Below are positions 11,407 through 21,749 of a stretch of DNA of 64,000 nucleotides, one piece after another. Origin of the DNA: Bathynomus jamesi (Eukaryota > Arthropoda > Malacostraca > Isopoda > Cirolanidae); contig JAJOZX010000193.1 of NCBI GenBank assembly GCA_023014485.1, forward strand, positions 1,541,001 through 1,605,000, read 5' to 3'. Position 1 is the stretch's first letter; every line of letters begins with the position of its first letter. Below the pieces are notes generated by a model. The model worked only from the letters and a program-made list of their open reading frames with translations. It was not told where the DNA came from and searched no databases. Position numbers and translations under genes: made by a program.

Positions 11407-11508
11407 GCAGGCTGGCCACAAAGTCTGGAATGAATGGGGAATATATAGTTTATAACTGCACGAAAAGTTCCTTTTGATTCCAAACTTTGTGAATACCCTG
11501 TATATATA
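11404..11508. mobile_element. About 105 bp mariner-type MITE
   Basis: The left end GCAGGCTGGCCACAAAGTCT is the imperfect inverse of the right end TTTGTGAATACCCTGTA, whose complement reads TACAGGGTATTCACAAAG. It lies in TA repeats and has no coding sequence. The terminal style matches the CAGGGTGT-type mariners elsewhere in the window. Confidence 0.6.
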
Positions 11509-11809
11509 TGGTTCTTCTCAAACTACATTAATTTACCCTAGTCTTGAGAGCGTTTTATGTAAGGAATGCAACAAGTAAACATAATGGTAAATATCTGTAA
11601 GAAACGTTATATTTCACGACAGAAAGCTTTGAACTGATTGTACCTGGTAACTTTTAGAGCGTCACTGTATATCGAGATTTTAGCTCACGGTTGTGGCATA
11701 CTTTCCCAGTACACACGTTTAGTACTATTACATTCTAAGAGCTATTTAGTTATTTCAACCCAAATTGGGGGTGAAATAAGCTCCGACCTTTTCACCTTTT
11801 CGTTTACAA

Positions 11810-12040
11810 ATATATTTTTTTTAAACCAAAAAGTATAAAATTTGTCGTTATCGAGAACGAAATACTTTAGTAACTCGTTACTTACATTACACACATTTTG
11901 GCTTCTTTTTATCACAACTAAACTAAACCTTTATAAACATGTAGAAGCATTTGTAAAAAAGTTGCATTTTACTAAGCTATTATTATTATTATTATTTCCG
12001 TTGAGACATCACGGTCCCACTGTAACCGGAAGGGTTAAAT
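11810..12040 (+). repeat. Dispersed repeat U1, copy 2
   Basis: Same order as the complement of 6990-7210: CCAAAAAGTATAAAATTTGT, ACACATTTTGGCTTC, TAAACCTTTATAAACATG, GTTGCATTTTACTA and GGTCCCACTG. A 66-codon frame over it is a shadow. Confidence 0.6.
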
Positions 12041-12792
12041 AGTTAAAATTACCTTTACATTTCTCAACTTTTGAGAAAAAGAAAGTAATTTTAAGTCTCC
12101 TTTTCCTCAAAAAACCAAAGTGGTGTAGTAACTAACTATAGTGAATGGGTCTGACTTAATTCGCACAAATTCGAGTTAAAATAACCAACTAATTTTTAAG
12201 AATGTAAATGTAATACGGTGCCACCCTATACGAAAGGATCATATTTACTGATATAATAAAGATAAATACTTAATATAAATATAAATAATAAAGGTTTCTG
12301 CAATCTTAGTTAAATTTGATATTGAAACACACAACATAATATAACACCAAAAGCAGCAACGTTTCGTACCCAATCTGTTGAGAATTCTTCAGGCAAAATT
12401 AGTATATTCTACTGCTATTTATAATCTAATTATTAAATTATTAAAAATAATTGAGCAAACTTAAAAAATATCACTTGATAAAAATTCTATTTTAAAATCA
12501 GAATATTTTATATAAAAGTTATTCATTTATCAAAGAATTACTAGTAAAATTTATCGTAAACTCTAAATTTTACGCATTAGGATTCTGATATAATTTATAG
12601 TATGTAAGCCTAAAATAGGATATGACATATTCCTTCTTAATTAGATTAGGCGTAGCTCTCAATAAAATAACCATTTCAGTATGTACAAAATTATGAGAGA
12701 AATAACATTTGAGATTTTAAAACATTATAAACATTTGGAATAATGTTAAATACTCTTCTTTTATATTATTCATAGGATTATTAGGAATTAAT
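12041..12792. other. Flank just downstream of the Dscam stop; possible 3' UTR
   Basis: About 750 bp of AT-rich sequence immediately 3' (leftward) of the stop codon at 12793-12795. It may include the 3' UTR, but I found no convincing minus-strand AATAAA close to the stop. No coding frame. Confidence 0.4.
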
Positions 12793-12960
12793 TCACCAAT
12801 GAATATCACATTCAGCTTTGCTCGGTGGTCGGTCAAGAGGATCGGCTTCCTTCTGAGGGCGGGGCATAGGGCTCGGGAGGCGGGCCTGAGGGCGAAGTGT
12901 GATATGCGAATGGGGAGAATTCCCTCTGAATGATTTACCGAAATCTCGAACGATAAAGCG
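12793..12960 (-). CDS. Dscam: Dscam exon 17: C-terminal coding exon with stop (probable)
   Basis: Encodes SFRGNSPHSHITLRPQ, then LPSPMPRPQKEADPLDRPPS, and ends AECDIHW-stop (TGA at 12793-12795). The Pro-rich composition matches exons 14-16. The acceptor is either CTTTCAG or the CAGAG two bases further; the second keeps phase 0 with exon 16. The start is therefore uncertain by 2 bp, and an extra small exon between 16 and 17 is possible. Confidence 0.58.
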   Translation of the reverse strand, partial: RFIVRDFGKSFRGNSPHSHITLRPQARLPSPMPRPQKEADPLDRPPSKAECDIHW

Positions 12961-13376
12961 CTCTGAAAGAGAATGAAGATTTTAAGGCATAAGTCAGTAA
13001 TTAAAATGTTTCCTATCAGCGAAACTACAGTAAATTACATTAAAGTTTGGCTAAGGATTACAACTAGACCCATTTCTCTTAAAAAGACATCAAAATCTAA
13101 TCTAACCTAACCCAACCAAAACCATCCTAAACCGACCTAACTTAACTGTTATTAGATCAAATTGTTTCGATAATTTGGTCTCTTTCTCCACCGCCCCAAC
13201 AACAAACTAGAATACACTCTTAAAATAGTAACATTAAGAGAACAGCCGACGCTACTGATCAAAGCGAGGAGGATTCTTATTTTAGGATTAACTTCTATAG
13301 GAGAAGAAATTAGAGAGAAGAATGACGAGGAAACGGTTATCATTGAAAAAACAGTCATGCACAAATTAATAATATT

Positions 13377-13476
13377 TTAACCCTTTGTGGCGCAGTGTGA
13401 CTTTGCTGATTTTGTTCTGGTAACGCCAGACAATTTTATTAATTCTGGGAAAGACCTCTGTGCAGTAAAGGGTTAA
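13377..13476. mobile_element. TTAA-flanked MITE, left member of an inverted pair
   Basis: Begins TTAACCCTTTGTGGCGCAGT and ends TGCAGTAAAGGGTTAA, about 100 bp, with TTAA at both ends as in piggyBac targets. The interior (TTTTGTTCTGGTAACGCCAG) recurs inverted at 13488-13588 and diverged at 30090-30183. Confidence 0.75.
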
Positions 13477-13487
13477 GAGACGTTTGC

Positions 13488-13588
13488 TTAATCCTTTACT
13501 GCACAGAGGTCTTTCCCAGACTGAATAAAATCGTCTGGCGTTAGCCAGAACAAAATCAGTAAAGTCACACTGCCCGGCAAAGGGTTAA
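13488..13588. mobile_element. TTAA-flanked MITE, right member of an inverted pair
   Basis: Inverted, near-identical copy of 13377-13476, only 11 bp away. Together they form a roughly 100 bp-arm hairpin in the intron between Dscam exons 16 and 17. Confidence 0.75.
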
Positions 13589-13902
13589 GGGCGGGAAATT
13601 CTCATAAAGGATGATCAGTGAACAGGTGTTAGAGGTCCAAAGTATTTTAGGTGCGGAAAATTCTTGTGATTGTATTTATGGACAGTTTGCTTCAGGGTGA
13701 AGTGGTGTTTTGCATCTATAGCCAGGTAAGGTTACTCTGAGGGTTGAAGGAAGACTCCACGTAACCGATATTTCTAGCATCACGCATCAAAATTCTTGAA
13801 AAGTTGCTGTGGTAAAACAAACCTACTAGTCTTGTGGTTGCGGGTTCGATGTGCTCTTTGTTGTTGTTGTTGCTGTTGTTGTTGTTGGCGTTGTTTTTGC
13901 AC

Positions 13903-13989
13903 GTCTCCTTCAGCTAAGCTTCCGTAGTCGTCTGTTTCGGACAAATCTGTTCGTGGGTAGTCATCCGGACCCGCAGAACGCCGATTTCC
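13903..13989 (-). CDS. Dscam: Dscam exon 16: cytoplasmic tail (probable)
   Basis: Encodes SAGPDDYPRTDLSETDDYGS then LAEGD, an acidic Tyr-containing segment expected in a signalling tail. Acceptor GATACACAG is clear; donor GAC|GTGCAA is weak. The length of 87 bp keeps phase 0. An alternative 3' end cannot be excluded. Confidence 0.62.
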
Positions 13990-14357
13990 CTGTGTATCAA
14001 GTGAAGATAAGATGGAACCACTTTAGTTTCGTAAAAAACAATACTGAAATACACGTCTTTATCATATCTGTCAGTGTTTAAAAATACATTCTAACAAAGA
14101 TAGATTTAATTCTAGTGAGATTTCTATACGACACTTATTTACGTAGGTATGGAACCTGTTTATCAAACGAAGACAATTAAAAAGTTATAATCAGTTGAAA
14201 ACTGATACTGGATCACACTCAGATGAGGATTGAAGCACTTGAAAAGGTTTAAGACAGGACTTCTTAGTATGCGTGAAGAAATGACAGATAAGAAATAACT
14301 AAATCAGAGTATGTTTTAAAGAGATCACATATATATGTAGGTTGTTTCTATAGCATA

Positions 14358-14548
14358 TGAAAAAAGTAACAATCAGGAAGCTCATTTTCCCACGATGTCG
14401 GGGTGAGTGTGCCCCAAGGGTCACTTTTAGCCCGAGCATTAACAGGGTAAGCGGCCAATTCAACCCAACCCAAGAGCAAGCGGGTAGGAGCGAACCAGAG
14501 CCTCACCGCTCAGATTCCACCACCGTAACCACTGAGCTACTGGGTGCC
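14358..14548 (-). mobile_element. tRNA-derived SINE (family T1), copy 1
   Basis: On the minus strand it begins GGCACCCAGTAGCTCAGTGG (A-box region) and carries a GGTTCG-type B-box around GCTCTGGTTCGCTCC. It then has TTGGGTTGGGTTGAATTGGC, CCTGTTAATGC and a 3' end near GTTACTTTTTTC. Other copies are at 20265 (+), 22487 (-) and 26449 (-). It is repeated, so a SINE, not a tRNA gene. Confidence 0.8.
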
Positions 14549-14603
14549 AAATAGTTTTGTCAGTGTTACAAATGATGACAGAAAAAAACCTTCGAATGCC
14601 TAC

Positions 14604-14821
14604 AATATTTGGGGCATCCACATCGTGCAAAGACGGTGGCTGGTAGACTATCGCTGAAAATCCCTTTTGGTGTTGTGGGCACTTCTGGGCATGAGGATGA
14701 GTCACTTCATTTTCGTGGGTATGGTTAAGAGGAGAAGTAGGAGCTGGTGGAGGGGGGCTCGAGCTCCGTATTTGAAATGTGGCACTGGCGTATTGATAAG
14801 CATCGTCTTCGCTGTAGTCTC
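14604..14821 (-). CDS. Dscam: Dscam exon 15: cytoplasmic tail
   Basis: Encodes GDYSEDDAYQYASATFQI, then SSSPPPPAPTSP, a His-rich stretch and IVYQPPSLHDVDAPNI. The Y-A-x-x-T-F motif resembles the PYATF motif I recall from Dscam tails, and the poly-Pro run could bind SH3 domains (family inference). Acceptor ATCGTAATAG; donor ATT|GTAGGC is weaker and was chosen because it keeps phase 0 with exon 16. Confidence 0.75.
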
Positions 14822-15069
14822 CTATTACGATAAAAAGAAAAGTATTTATAACCACAACTATCTTATAATGCCTGAAAACAACTAAATATGATGCTCTGAA
14901 ACAAATATGGTAGAATGACGTCACATTACCGTCCAGAAAGCGACGTCTTTTTTAACCCCATACTGTCGTCATGATAATGTGAACTTTAGTACTCAATATG
15001 CCGTTTATATTACTGTCACTTTTCAGACGGTAATGTTACTCCACAGAATGTACTGGCAAATTGTTGCGA

Positions 15070-15258
15070 TGAGGCCGTGAATTTCAATAGTAACGTTAAG
15101 TGACACCGTGTCTGGAAAGTAGTTGGATGGGAGACCGTCCCATGAGTCCGGATGATGTAGCGACCCTTAGAGGATTCGGGTGGGACCCGCTAAGCTGTAG
15201 GTTCCCCGCTGTCATATGACCCCGAGATGTTGCGGTGGTGGTTAAACCTATTAAAAGA
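15070..15258 (+). mobile_element. 5S rRNA-derived SINE, copy 2
   Basis: Keeps the 5S segments GTAACGTTAAGTGACACCG (box A area) and AGTAGTTGGATGGGAGACCG (intermediate element and box C). These are followed by the family tail with GTCCGGATGATGTAGCGACC, CTGTAGGTTCCCC and GTCATATGACC. Confidence 0.82.
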
Positions 15259-15299
15259 TCTCTAAAAGTGGCTCTATCACTGAATATAAATATGCAGTG

Positions 15300-15400
15300 G
15301 TGCCATTCAACCCGCCAGAGTAGCCTGATAGTATAGAGTGCCTGGCTGTTAATTTGAAAGTCCTCAGTACAAGTCTCGGGTCCGACTTCAGATTTCGATT
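15300..15400 (+). repeat. tRNA-like relic
   Basis: GAGTAGCCTGATAGTATAGA followed by a B-box-like segment near 15370-15385 resembles a tRNA head. It gives no cloverleaf and I found no second copy in the window, so the class is open. Confidence 0.35.
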
Positions 15401-15552
15401 AAGGGGTTAAAGAATCCCAATTACTGATAATGATAAGCTTTATTGACAGGATTAAAGTACAATACTTATTTGCAAAGATATGCGAGAATTTTAGCTAAAA
15501 TCAGCTATTAGAAGTATATTTTGGGGCACCAACACACGCCCTACAAATCTAT

Positions 15553-16195
15553 AGGGTGTCCACAATGTTCTGTTACCCCTATGTTTTTTTTCGCACAGTA
15601 CATTATTTGTAGATGAAAACGTTGTAAAACAGAGATATCACACAAGAGAGGAACTGAAACAAGCAGTCAATGATGCTTTTCGACTAATCACTCCAGCCAC
15701 GTTATAAGAAAGATGTCACACCGAACATTTCGACGGATTATTTATTCTCTGCCATGAGAATGATGGTGCTCTGTACATGTGTACATCCAAAGGATCGAAC
15801 ATGTCGTAAGCCTGCTCATTCGTGAACACATAAATACAAAGTAAGGTAATACCCATGTTTCATATCCCCCCCAAGGAAGTGAGGGGTAGGAACCCGAGCC
15901 TGGGTTACCTTGGCCCCGAGTCAATTAAAGGGGATGTGGCCGGCCCGCCGCTTCGTCGTGACGTAAGATATAGAAAAGACAGCCGCCCAGCTCTAGACAG
16001 CGATGGGACTCGAACCCACGACTCAGATGAGTCTCAGCACTGCCGGGCGGCGCTCTAACCGATCGAGCCACGAGACGCTCTGAATACATAAATAAATGAC
16101 AGGTAACCGTAATCATTATTTCACATATTTCAGTTGTTGATCAGTGTACTGAGGCAAAAAACATGGAAGGTAACAGGACATTGTGGACACCCTGT
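15553..16195 (+). mobile_element. Internally deleted Tc1/mariner element, hit by a SINE
   Basis: The ends AGGGTGTCCACAATGTTCTG and the inverted CAGGACATTGTGGACACCCT lie just inside TA dinucleotides. After the left TIR, 15615-15760 encodes a C-terminal transposase relic (HTREELKQAVNDAF). A tRNA-like SINE occupies 15846-16080. It shares its terminal sequence with the palindrome at 47906-48360. Confidence 0.75.
15846..16080 (-). mobile_element. tRNA-derived SINE (family T2)
   Basis: On the minus strand: GCGTCTCGTGGCTCGATCGG, TTAGAGCGCCGCCCGG and a strong B-box GTGGGTTCGAGTCCCATC, then an unrelated body to about 15846. It sits wholly inside the deleted mariner at 15553-16195. It has a tRNA-like head but a SINE body, so it is not called as a tRNA gene. 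Confidence 0.7.
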
Positions 16196-16325
16196 ACCTC
16201 GTTTTGACATCGTAGACTTCTTTTTTGAAAAAAGAAGAGAATCGCTAGAAATAAGATGCAATTTTTTTAATTTAAAACAAAATTAAGATTTCTTTTACTC
16301 ATTTAAATACGTCATAAGAAGTAAC

Positions 16326-16487
16326 CTGCACTATCCCTTGCTTCAGAAGGGGGTGGGGCTTGGGGAGTGGACGGGATCATTCTTCTTATGGGGGAGTAAA
16401 CCTGATGCCCTTCCATTAACTCTTCTTTCGACAATCCGCAGGGACTTTGTTTGTGGGGCTCCTTTTTCAGGGAGTTCCTTTGCGGGC
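16326..16487 (-). CDS. Dscam: Dscam exon 14: cytoplasmic tail
   Basis: Encodes a basic, Pro/Ser-rich segment: RPQRNSLKKEPHKQSP, then GHQVYSPIRRMIPSTPQ and APPPSEARDSA. There is no fixed domain. Acceptor TTTTGAAAG, donor GCAG|GTTACT. It joins exons 13 and 15 in phase 1. Confidence 0.78.
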
Positions 16488-17185
16488 CTTTCAAAATGAA
16501 AAAAAAGTTTACTAAATGTTAGTTCAAACGAGAGAGAATGTTAAAATTTGCATACTTCCACAACCGCTGCGATATAGTAACCAATTTCATGGATGAGGAA
16601 GGACTGTTTTCGATGTAATGAATAAATTAAAGTAAGTCTTGTGAGCCCTTGATTCTTTAGAAGCACGTGAAGAAGTTAACTACTTTCGGAAACACATCTT
16701 TTATAACTTAAACAACAAAGGTGTTTTGTTATCGAAACGAAAACGTACATTGTACTGCTCTACACGTGACTATAACGAGACTATAACAATGCTTTATAGT
16801 AACATTATAACATTCTATTCTGAGGAATACCGTGATATGAAATACTTTATTTAATAACGCTGATAATAGGGAAATGTTAAAATAGTGTTCTATATGAGTA
16901 ACACCACTAAATTCATAACATTCGTGACACTTCGCTTTGAGGACTTACACTCATTTTATCGTGGAGGGACTTCATCTACAACGCTCGTTAACTTTCATTT
17001 AAGCTCACTTAACCTAACCTAACATGATGTCGCGTAACCTAACCTAATATAGCTTACAAAAATGAATATTTTAGAGATTGGATACATGAAAAAGCCTTTC
17101 ATCCCTCAGCAAACTATGACTATATTCGGCTCAAGATAAATATCATTTTACGAGTGTATGTTTTGTTAACCGGAACGAAACTTAC

Positions 17186-17356
17186 GTTTTCTGACGCAGA
17201 TGCAGATCGTAACCAGAATGAGAACGAAGGCCGAAAAAGATATAACGACCGGAACGAGGATTCTGGGGTCTCTCCACGCAAATGCGTGGAACATACCCGC
17301 GCTATCGGCAGCGCTTCTACCCCAAGAGTCCTCACTAATGGAGGTGGCACCGTATC
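17186..17356 (-). CDS. Dscam: Dscam exon 13: juxtamembrane and transmembrane segment
   Basis: After a Ser/Gly-rich stalk (SEDSWGRSAADSAG) comes FAWRDPRILVPVV, then a roughly 23-residue hydrophobic helix (ISFSAFVLILVTICICV) and a VRKR stop-transfer. Acceptor GTTCAACAG, donor AAAC|GTAAGT. Only one TM exon is present; Drosophila Dscam1 has two alternative ones (recollection). Phase 1 in and 1 out. Confidence 0.85.
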
Positions 17357-17399
17357 CTGTTGAACAAATGATTGTAGTTAAAAGGTTATGATGTTGATA

Positions 17400-18855
17400 A
17401 TGATGATGATCTACAGATCTACAGAAGCTAAGGCTAACAAAGACCCTAAGATCCACTCTAAGGCTAGCCCGAGAGAAAGGAAAGAGTAGGGGGTTAAGAG
17501 AAGAGAGGAGAATAAGGGGTTAAGTAAGGAGCAACACCTATCATTCGTGGGTTAACATTCATTCAGAAAAAGAGGAAAAAAGTCTCACCATCATCATCCG
17601 CCGGCCACTGCCGACAAGTCAGAAAAATAGTCGGAGAAAATAGGAGAGGGGTGAAAGATGAAAAGAAGTAAATAAGAACGCTTACAAACCATGCAAACAC
17701 AGTCTTAACTCACTGTCATACCATGCAAACTACAAACATGCAAGTAAAGAGTTACAGACATGCAAAGAAAGGAGATAAGGGAAAAAAAAAAAAAAAAAAA
17801 AAGTAGGTACAGTTAAACAAAAAGTGGGTTAGTTTACGCTACGAGCTACATCTACATTCGTGTTAGTCTAATTTTTTTTTTTTTTTTTTTTTTTTTGCTG
17901 GCATCACACGCTGGCATGTCACAAACTGGCATTCATCGTCAACAGACTCATCCTCGAGCACCACCACCAGAGCTCCTGTTGTTAACTTTCTTTTTTTAAT
18001 TTTAAACAACGTTAACACTTTTAAAATGTCTGTCAAGACGGTTCTTAAACATATTAACGCTGGTAGAATGAACGACTGACGCGGGAAGATTATTCCATTT
18101 ATCAATTACTTTAAACGTAAAGAAGTTTTTAGCGATATTAGTAATGAAACGTCTGCCACGCAACTTAAATCCGTTATTGCGAGTATTACTATTATCGAAA
18201 GTGAACAGTTTGTCAAAATTTACGTTATCGATGTTATTAACGATTTTGAAAACTTCAATAAGCTCCCCCTTAATCTTCTAGTAGCGAGTGAATACAAGTC
18301 TAACTCTTTAATCCTATCTTCATAAGGCTTATTGCGCAATGACGGAATAAGTTTCGTGGCACGACGCTGAACCCTTTCTAACCTATCAATATCCTCACGC
18401 AAGTACGGGCACCAAAACTGAACGGCATATTCTAAATGAGGCCTGACTAGGGACTTGTAGAGGGGCAATATAATATCCTTCGATTTAAATTCGAAATTAC
18501 GCGCTATGAAGCCTAACATCCTATTCGCTTTTGCGCAAGACTCCAGACACTGGTTCCTAACCTTTAAATCCTTAGATACGCGTACGCCTAAATCTACTTC
18601 CTCGTCAACGCTCGCTAACTCCCTATCATCCATCGTGTACGCGTAATTATTGTTGCGAGAACCTATATGCAAAACTTTACATTTGTCTACGTTAAATTGC
18701 ATCTGCCACTTATCTGTCCACTCCATAATCCTATCTACATCGTCTTGAATCCTATTTCTATCGTCCTCGTTAACAACCTTACCGCCTATTTTAGTATCGT
18801 CCGCGAATTTTGAAACGTTACTAGTCAATCCTACATCTATGTCGTTAATGTAGAT
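17400..18855 (-). mobile_element. CR1-like LINE, 5'-truncated copy A
   Basis: From 18855 leftward it encodes the end of a reverse transcriptase: KFADDTKIGG (the catalytic ADD), a C-terminal LYKSLVRPHLEYAVQFW and ERVQRRATKLIPSLRNKPYE, then a frameshift near 18285 and a 3' UTR of about 800 bp. The 3' end is a CATCAT-type tail near 17400. It is truncated at the YIND motif before FADD. Copy B lies directly to its right. Confidence 0.88.
18220..18828 (-). pseudogene. Reverse transcriptase C-terminal fragment (copy A)
   Basis: An open stretch of 202 codons with FADDTKIGG near its N-terminus and QRRATKLIPSLRNKPYEDR near its end. It is cut off early by a frameshift after RRLRG; copy B reads on in frame for another 80 residues. 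It has no N-terminal fingers or palm, so it is not functional. Confidence 0.85.
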
Positions 18856-19342
18856 GATGATGATCTACAGATCTACAGAAGCTAAGGCTAACAAAGACCC
18901 TAAGATCCACTCCAAGGCTAGCCCGAGAGAAAGGAAAGAGTAGGGGGTTAAGAGAAGAGAGGAGAATAAGGGGTTAAGTAAGGAGCAACACCTATCATTC
19001 GTGGGTTAACATTCATTCAGAAAAAGAGGGAAAAAGTCTCACCATCATCATCCGCCGGCCACTGCCGACAAGTCAGAAAAATAGTCGGAGAATATAGGAG
19101 AGGGGTGAAAAATGAAAAGTAGTAAAATAAGAACGCTTACAAACCATGCAAACACAGTCTTAACTCACTGTCATACCATGCAAACTACAAACATGCAAGG
19201 AAAGAGTTACAGACATGCAAGTAAGGAGATAAGAAAAAAAAAAAAGTTGGTAAAGTTAAACAAAAAGTGGGTTAGTTTACGCTACAAGCTACATCTACAT
19301 TCGTGTTAGTCTAATTTTTTTTTTTTTTTCTAATTATTATAA

Positions 19343-19373
<31 letters not shown>

Positions 19374-20146
19374 AATTTCATTGCTGCCATCACACGCTGG
19401 CATGTCACAAGCTGGCATCCATCGTCAACAGACTCATCCTCGAGCACCACCACCAGAGCTCCTGTTAACTTTCTTTTTTAATTTTAAACAACGCTAATAC
19501 TTTTAAAATGTCTGTCAAGACGGTTCTTAAACATATTAACGCTGGTAGAATGAACGACTGACGCGGAAAGATTATTCCATTTATCAATTACTTTAAACGT
19601 AAAGAAGTTTTTAGCGATATTAGTAATGAAACGTCTGCCACGCAACTTAAATCCGTTATTGCGAGTATTACTATTATCGAAAGTGAACAATTTGTCAAAA
19701 TTTACGTTATCGATGTTATTAACGATTTTGAAAACTTCAATAAGCTCCCCCCTTAATCTCCTAGTTTCGAGTGAATCCAAGTCTAACTCTTTAATCCTAT
19801 CTTCATAAGGCTTATTGCGCAAAGACGGAATAAGTTTCGTGGCACGACGCTGAACCCTTTCTAACCTATCAATATCCTCACGCAAGTACGGGCACCAAAA
19901 CTGAACGGCATATTCTAAATGAGGCCTGACTAGGGACTTGTAGAGGGGCAATATAATATCCTTCGATTTAAATTCGAAATTACGCGCTATGAAGCCTAAC
20001 ATCCTATTAGCTTTTGCGCAAGACTCCAGGCACTGGTTCCTAACCTTTAAATCTTTAGTTACGCGTACGCCTAAATCTACTTCCTCGTCAACGCTCGCTA
20101 ACTCCTTATCATCCATCGTGTACGCGTAATTATTGTTGCGATGATG
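18856..20146 (-). mobile_element. CR1-like LINE, 5'-truncated copy B
   Basis: Near-identical to copy A over the whole 3' UTR and RT end, in the same orientation and immediately adjacent. The open frame at 19484-20116 runs to a natural stop (RLDRHFKSISVV). It begins just after the FADD block, so its truncation point differs from copy A. The right edge runs into (GAT)n and (TAA)n. This is either tandem insertion into a GAT-rich site or a local duplication. Confidence 0.86.
19484..20116 (-). pseudogene. Reverse transcriptase C-terminal fragment (copy B)
   Basis: 210 codons from MDDKELASVDEEVDLGVRV through LYKSLVRPHLEYAVQFW to the C-terminus (FFTFKVIDKWNNLSASVV). This is the thumb and tail of a CR1-like RT. 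It lacks FADD and is therefore inert. Confidence 0.85.
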
Positions 20147-20200
20147 ATGATGATGATAAAATAATAAATAATAATAATAATAATAATTATTATTATTTAA
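20147..20200. repeat. (GAT)n/(TAA)n microsatellite
   Basis: GATGATGATGATGATGATAA followed by ATAATAATAAT repeats at the 5' edge of LINE copy B. Confidence 0.85.
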
Positions 20201-20264
20201 ACATTAAATGACGATAACTTATAAAATTTAAAAATAGTCATTTTACATTTACATTAAACTATAA

Positions 20265-20456
20265 GCGCCCGGTAGCTCAGTGGTTACGGTGGCGGACTCT
20301 GAGCGGTGAGGTTCTGGTTCGTTCCCGGCTTCTGGCTCCTGGGTTGGGTTGGCCGCTTACCCTGTTAATGCCCGGGTTAAGGTGACCCCTTCGGCACACT
20401 CAACCCTACGTGGTGGGGAAATGAACTTCTTTCTTGGATGTTACTTTTTTACATTA
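20265..20456 (+). mobile_element. tRNA-derived SINE (family T1), copy 2, with TSD
   Basis: Best copy in the window: GCGCCCGGTAGCTCAGTGG, then GGTTCTGGTTCGTTCCCGGC (B-box), TGGGTTGGGTTGGCCGC, CCTTCGGCACACTC and a T-run end. Flanking TTACATTAAACTAT (left) and TTACATTAACTTAT (right) agree at 12 of 14 positions, an aged target-site duplication. Confidence 0.85.
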
Positions 20457-20573
20457 ACTTATCCCTTCAGATCTTCAGATAAGGCAATGCTAATCATAAT
20501 TTAACAGCTTAAATGCATTTGTAAAATGTAAAACTTTTCAAATATTGGTTTAATAACTTGGTAAAATTCTTAC

Positions 20574-20717
20574 CAATTCCAGACGGAGGAGTAACTATAT
20601 GGTATTCTGCTTGAGTGAGTCCTGCCGCGTTAAATGCTTTAACTCTTAAGTCGTATTTCACTCCTGCAGCTAGGCCAGAAACCGCAAAAGTTCGGGCTGG
20701 GAGTATTTCACTCCCAA
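20574..20717 (-). CDS. Dscam: Dscam exon 12: FN6 C-terminal half
   Basis: Encodes VSGLAAGVKYDLRVKAFNAA, then GLTQAEYHIVTPP. L-x-P/A-x-x-x-Y-x-L-R-V-x-A-x-N-x-A-G ends the last FNIII. Acceptor CCTTTCAG, donor ATTG|GTAAGA, ends in phase 1. Confidence 0.88.
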
Positions 20718-20822
20718 CTGAAAGGAAAATATTTGTTACAAAGCAAATTGTGAATTGGTAAAATGGATTTTTTCTTATTTTTATGCGAACGATCTCTTCC
20801 TTTTCATTGGTTTATTTCTTAC

Positions 20823-21017
20823 CAGTTGTCCATGCGGATGTTCCGGTACGTCGGTACTCTATATGAAAATGGGTGATGGGGCACCCCCCTGATTCCCACT
20901 GAGTAAGGTAGAGTGTGGCTTGCGAACTATTTGTGGTAACAAATTGAAAAGAAGGTGGAGCTTCTGGGGACCGCCCTTTTGTGGTTGCCTCCACTTCCTT
21001 GGAAGCATCGCTTGTTC
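20823..21017 (-). CDS. Dscam: Dscam exon 11: FN5-FN6 linker and FN6 N-terminal half
   Basis: Encodes EATTKGRSPEAPPSFQFV, then TLYLTQWESGGCPITHFHIE and YRRTGTSAW. TTKG-x-x-P and GGCPI-x-H-F are Dscam FN6 hallmarks. Acceptor ATTAAAG, donor ACTG|GTAAGA. Phase 1 in and 1 out. Confidence 0.9.
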
Positions 21018-21196
21018 CTTTAATAGAAAATATATTATTAATATTAATAAAACCCACGCTGCCTGGTTTTCAAACTTACTCGTACAACATAATTAAATAC
21101 CGATTTTGTATGCCACTATTGCACTATAATACCGAAATAAATGAATCTTTCGAGTTTCAAAGCTATAGAGAATTTAGATTATTCTGATATAACCAT

Positions 21197-21203
<7 letters not shown>

Positions 21204-21236
<33 letters not shown>
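21204..21236. repeat. (TA)n microsatellite
   Basis: TA dinucleotide run in the Dscam intron between exons 10 and 11. Confidence 0.9.
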
Positions 21237-21242
<6 letters not shown>

Positions 21243-21749
21243 TTTTTCAAACGATGCAGTATTGGACCTTGGGTGCAAAAATACTTTCCTTCCTCTGGTT
21301 GGTCAGCGTTTGGAAGAAATGAAACAAGGTTCCTGATTGGCTAATTCATAATCTCTAATTCAAGTTCCGAAGAACCTATACCCATCTGGTCAACGAGGCA
21401 CAATGAAAAACTTGCTTAACCTAACTTAACCTAAGCCTAACCGAACCTAACCTAACAATCTAACTCACAACGGCTTGTCGATTTTATGTCACGCCGATCA
21501 GATATCCGAGCACACATTGGTGACAGATATACAGGCCCCGCCTCCACAGCGGAGACATCTGTGAAAGCGACAAACATTTTCGGATGTTCCATTACTATCT
21601 CATTAGAAAATATATACACTGCATAACCAAGCTCTGGTTCAGACGTGGTAAATGAACTTGATATAAGTTTCAACCGAAGGAATAACAGCCGCTCATAATG
21701 TTTTACGAGTTTACCAAGAAGCCCAAATGAAATTTTAGAAGACACTTAC
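21237..21749. other. Intron between Dscam exons 10 and 11; no other gene
   Basis: Contains short CCTAACC-type motifs near 21418-21460. A 97-codon minus frame at 21452-21745 is partly read-through of exon 10's donor side and has no motif. Confidence 0.4.

Noticed and set aside
13850..13900. Polyglutamine-coding extension of Dscam exon 16
   Set aside because: The minus frame reads QQQ through a (TTG)n/(GTT)n tract, but the donor GAC|GTGCAA precedes it and no stop-consistent tail follows.
15300..16080. Functional tRNA genes at several A/B-box matches (for example 16010-16078, 20265-20330, 30695-30765, 51165-51238)
   Set aside because: None closes a 7 bp acceptor stem with proper arms, and most sit at the head of repeated SINE bodies.
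17154..17391. Plus-strand frames over Dscam exon 13
   Set aside because: Shadow of the transmembrane exon, whose minus-strand reading has proper splice sites and a hydrophobic helix.
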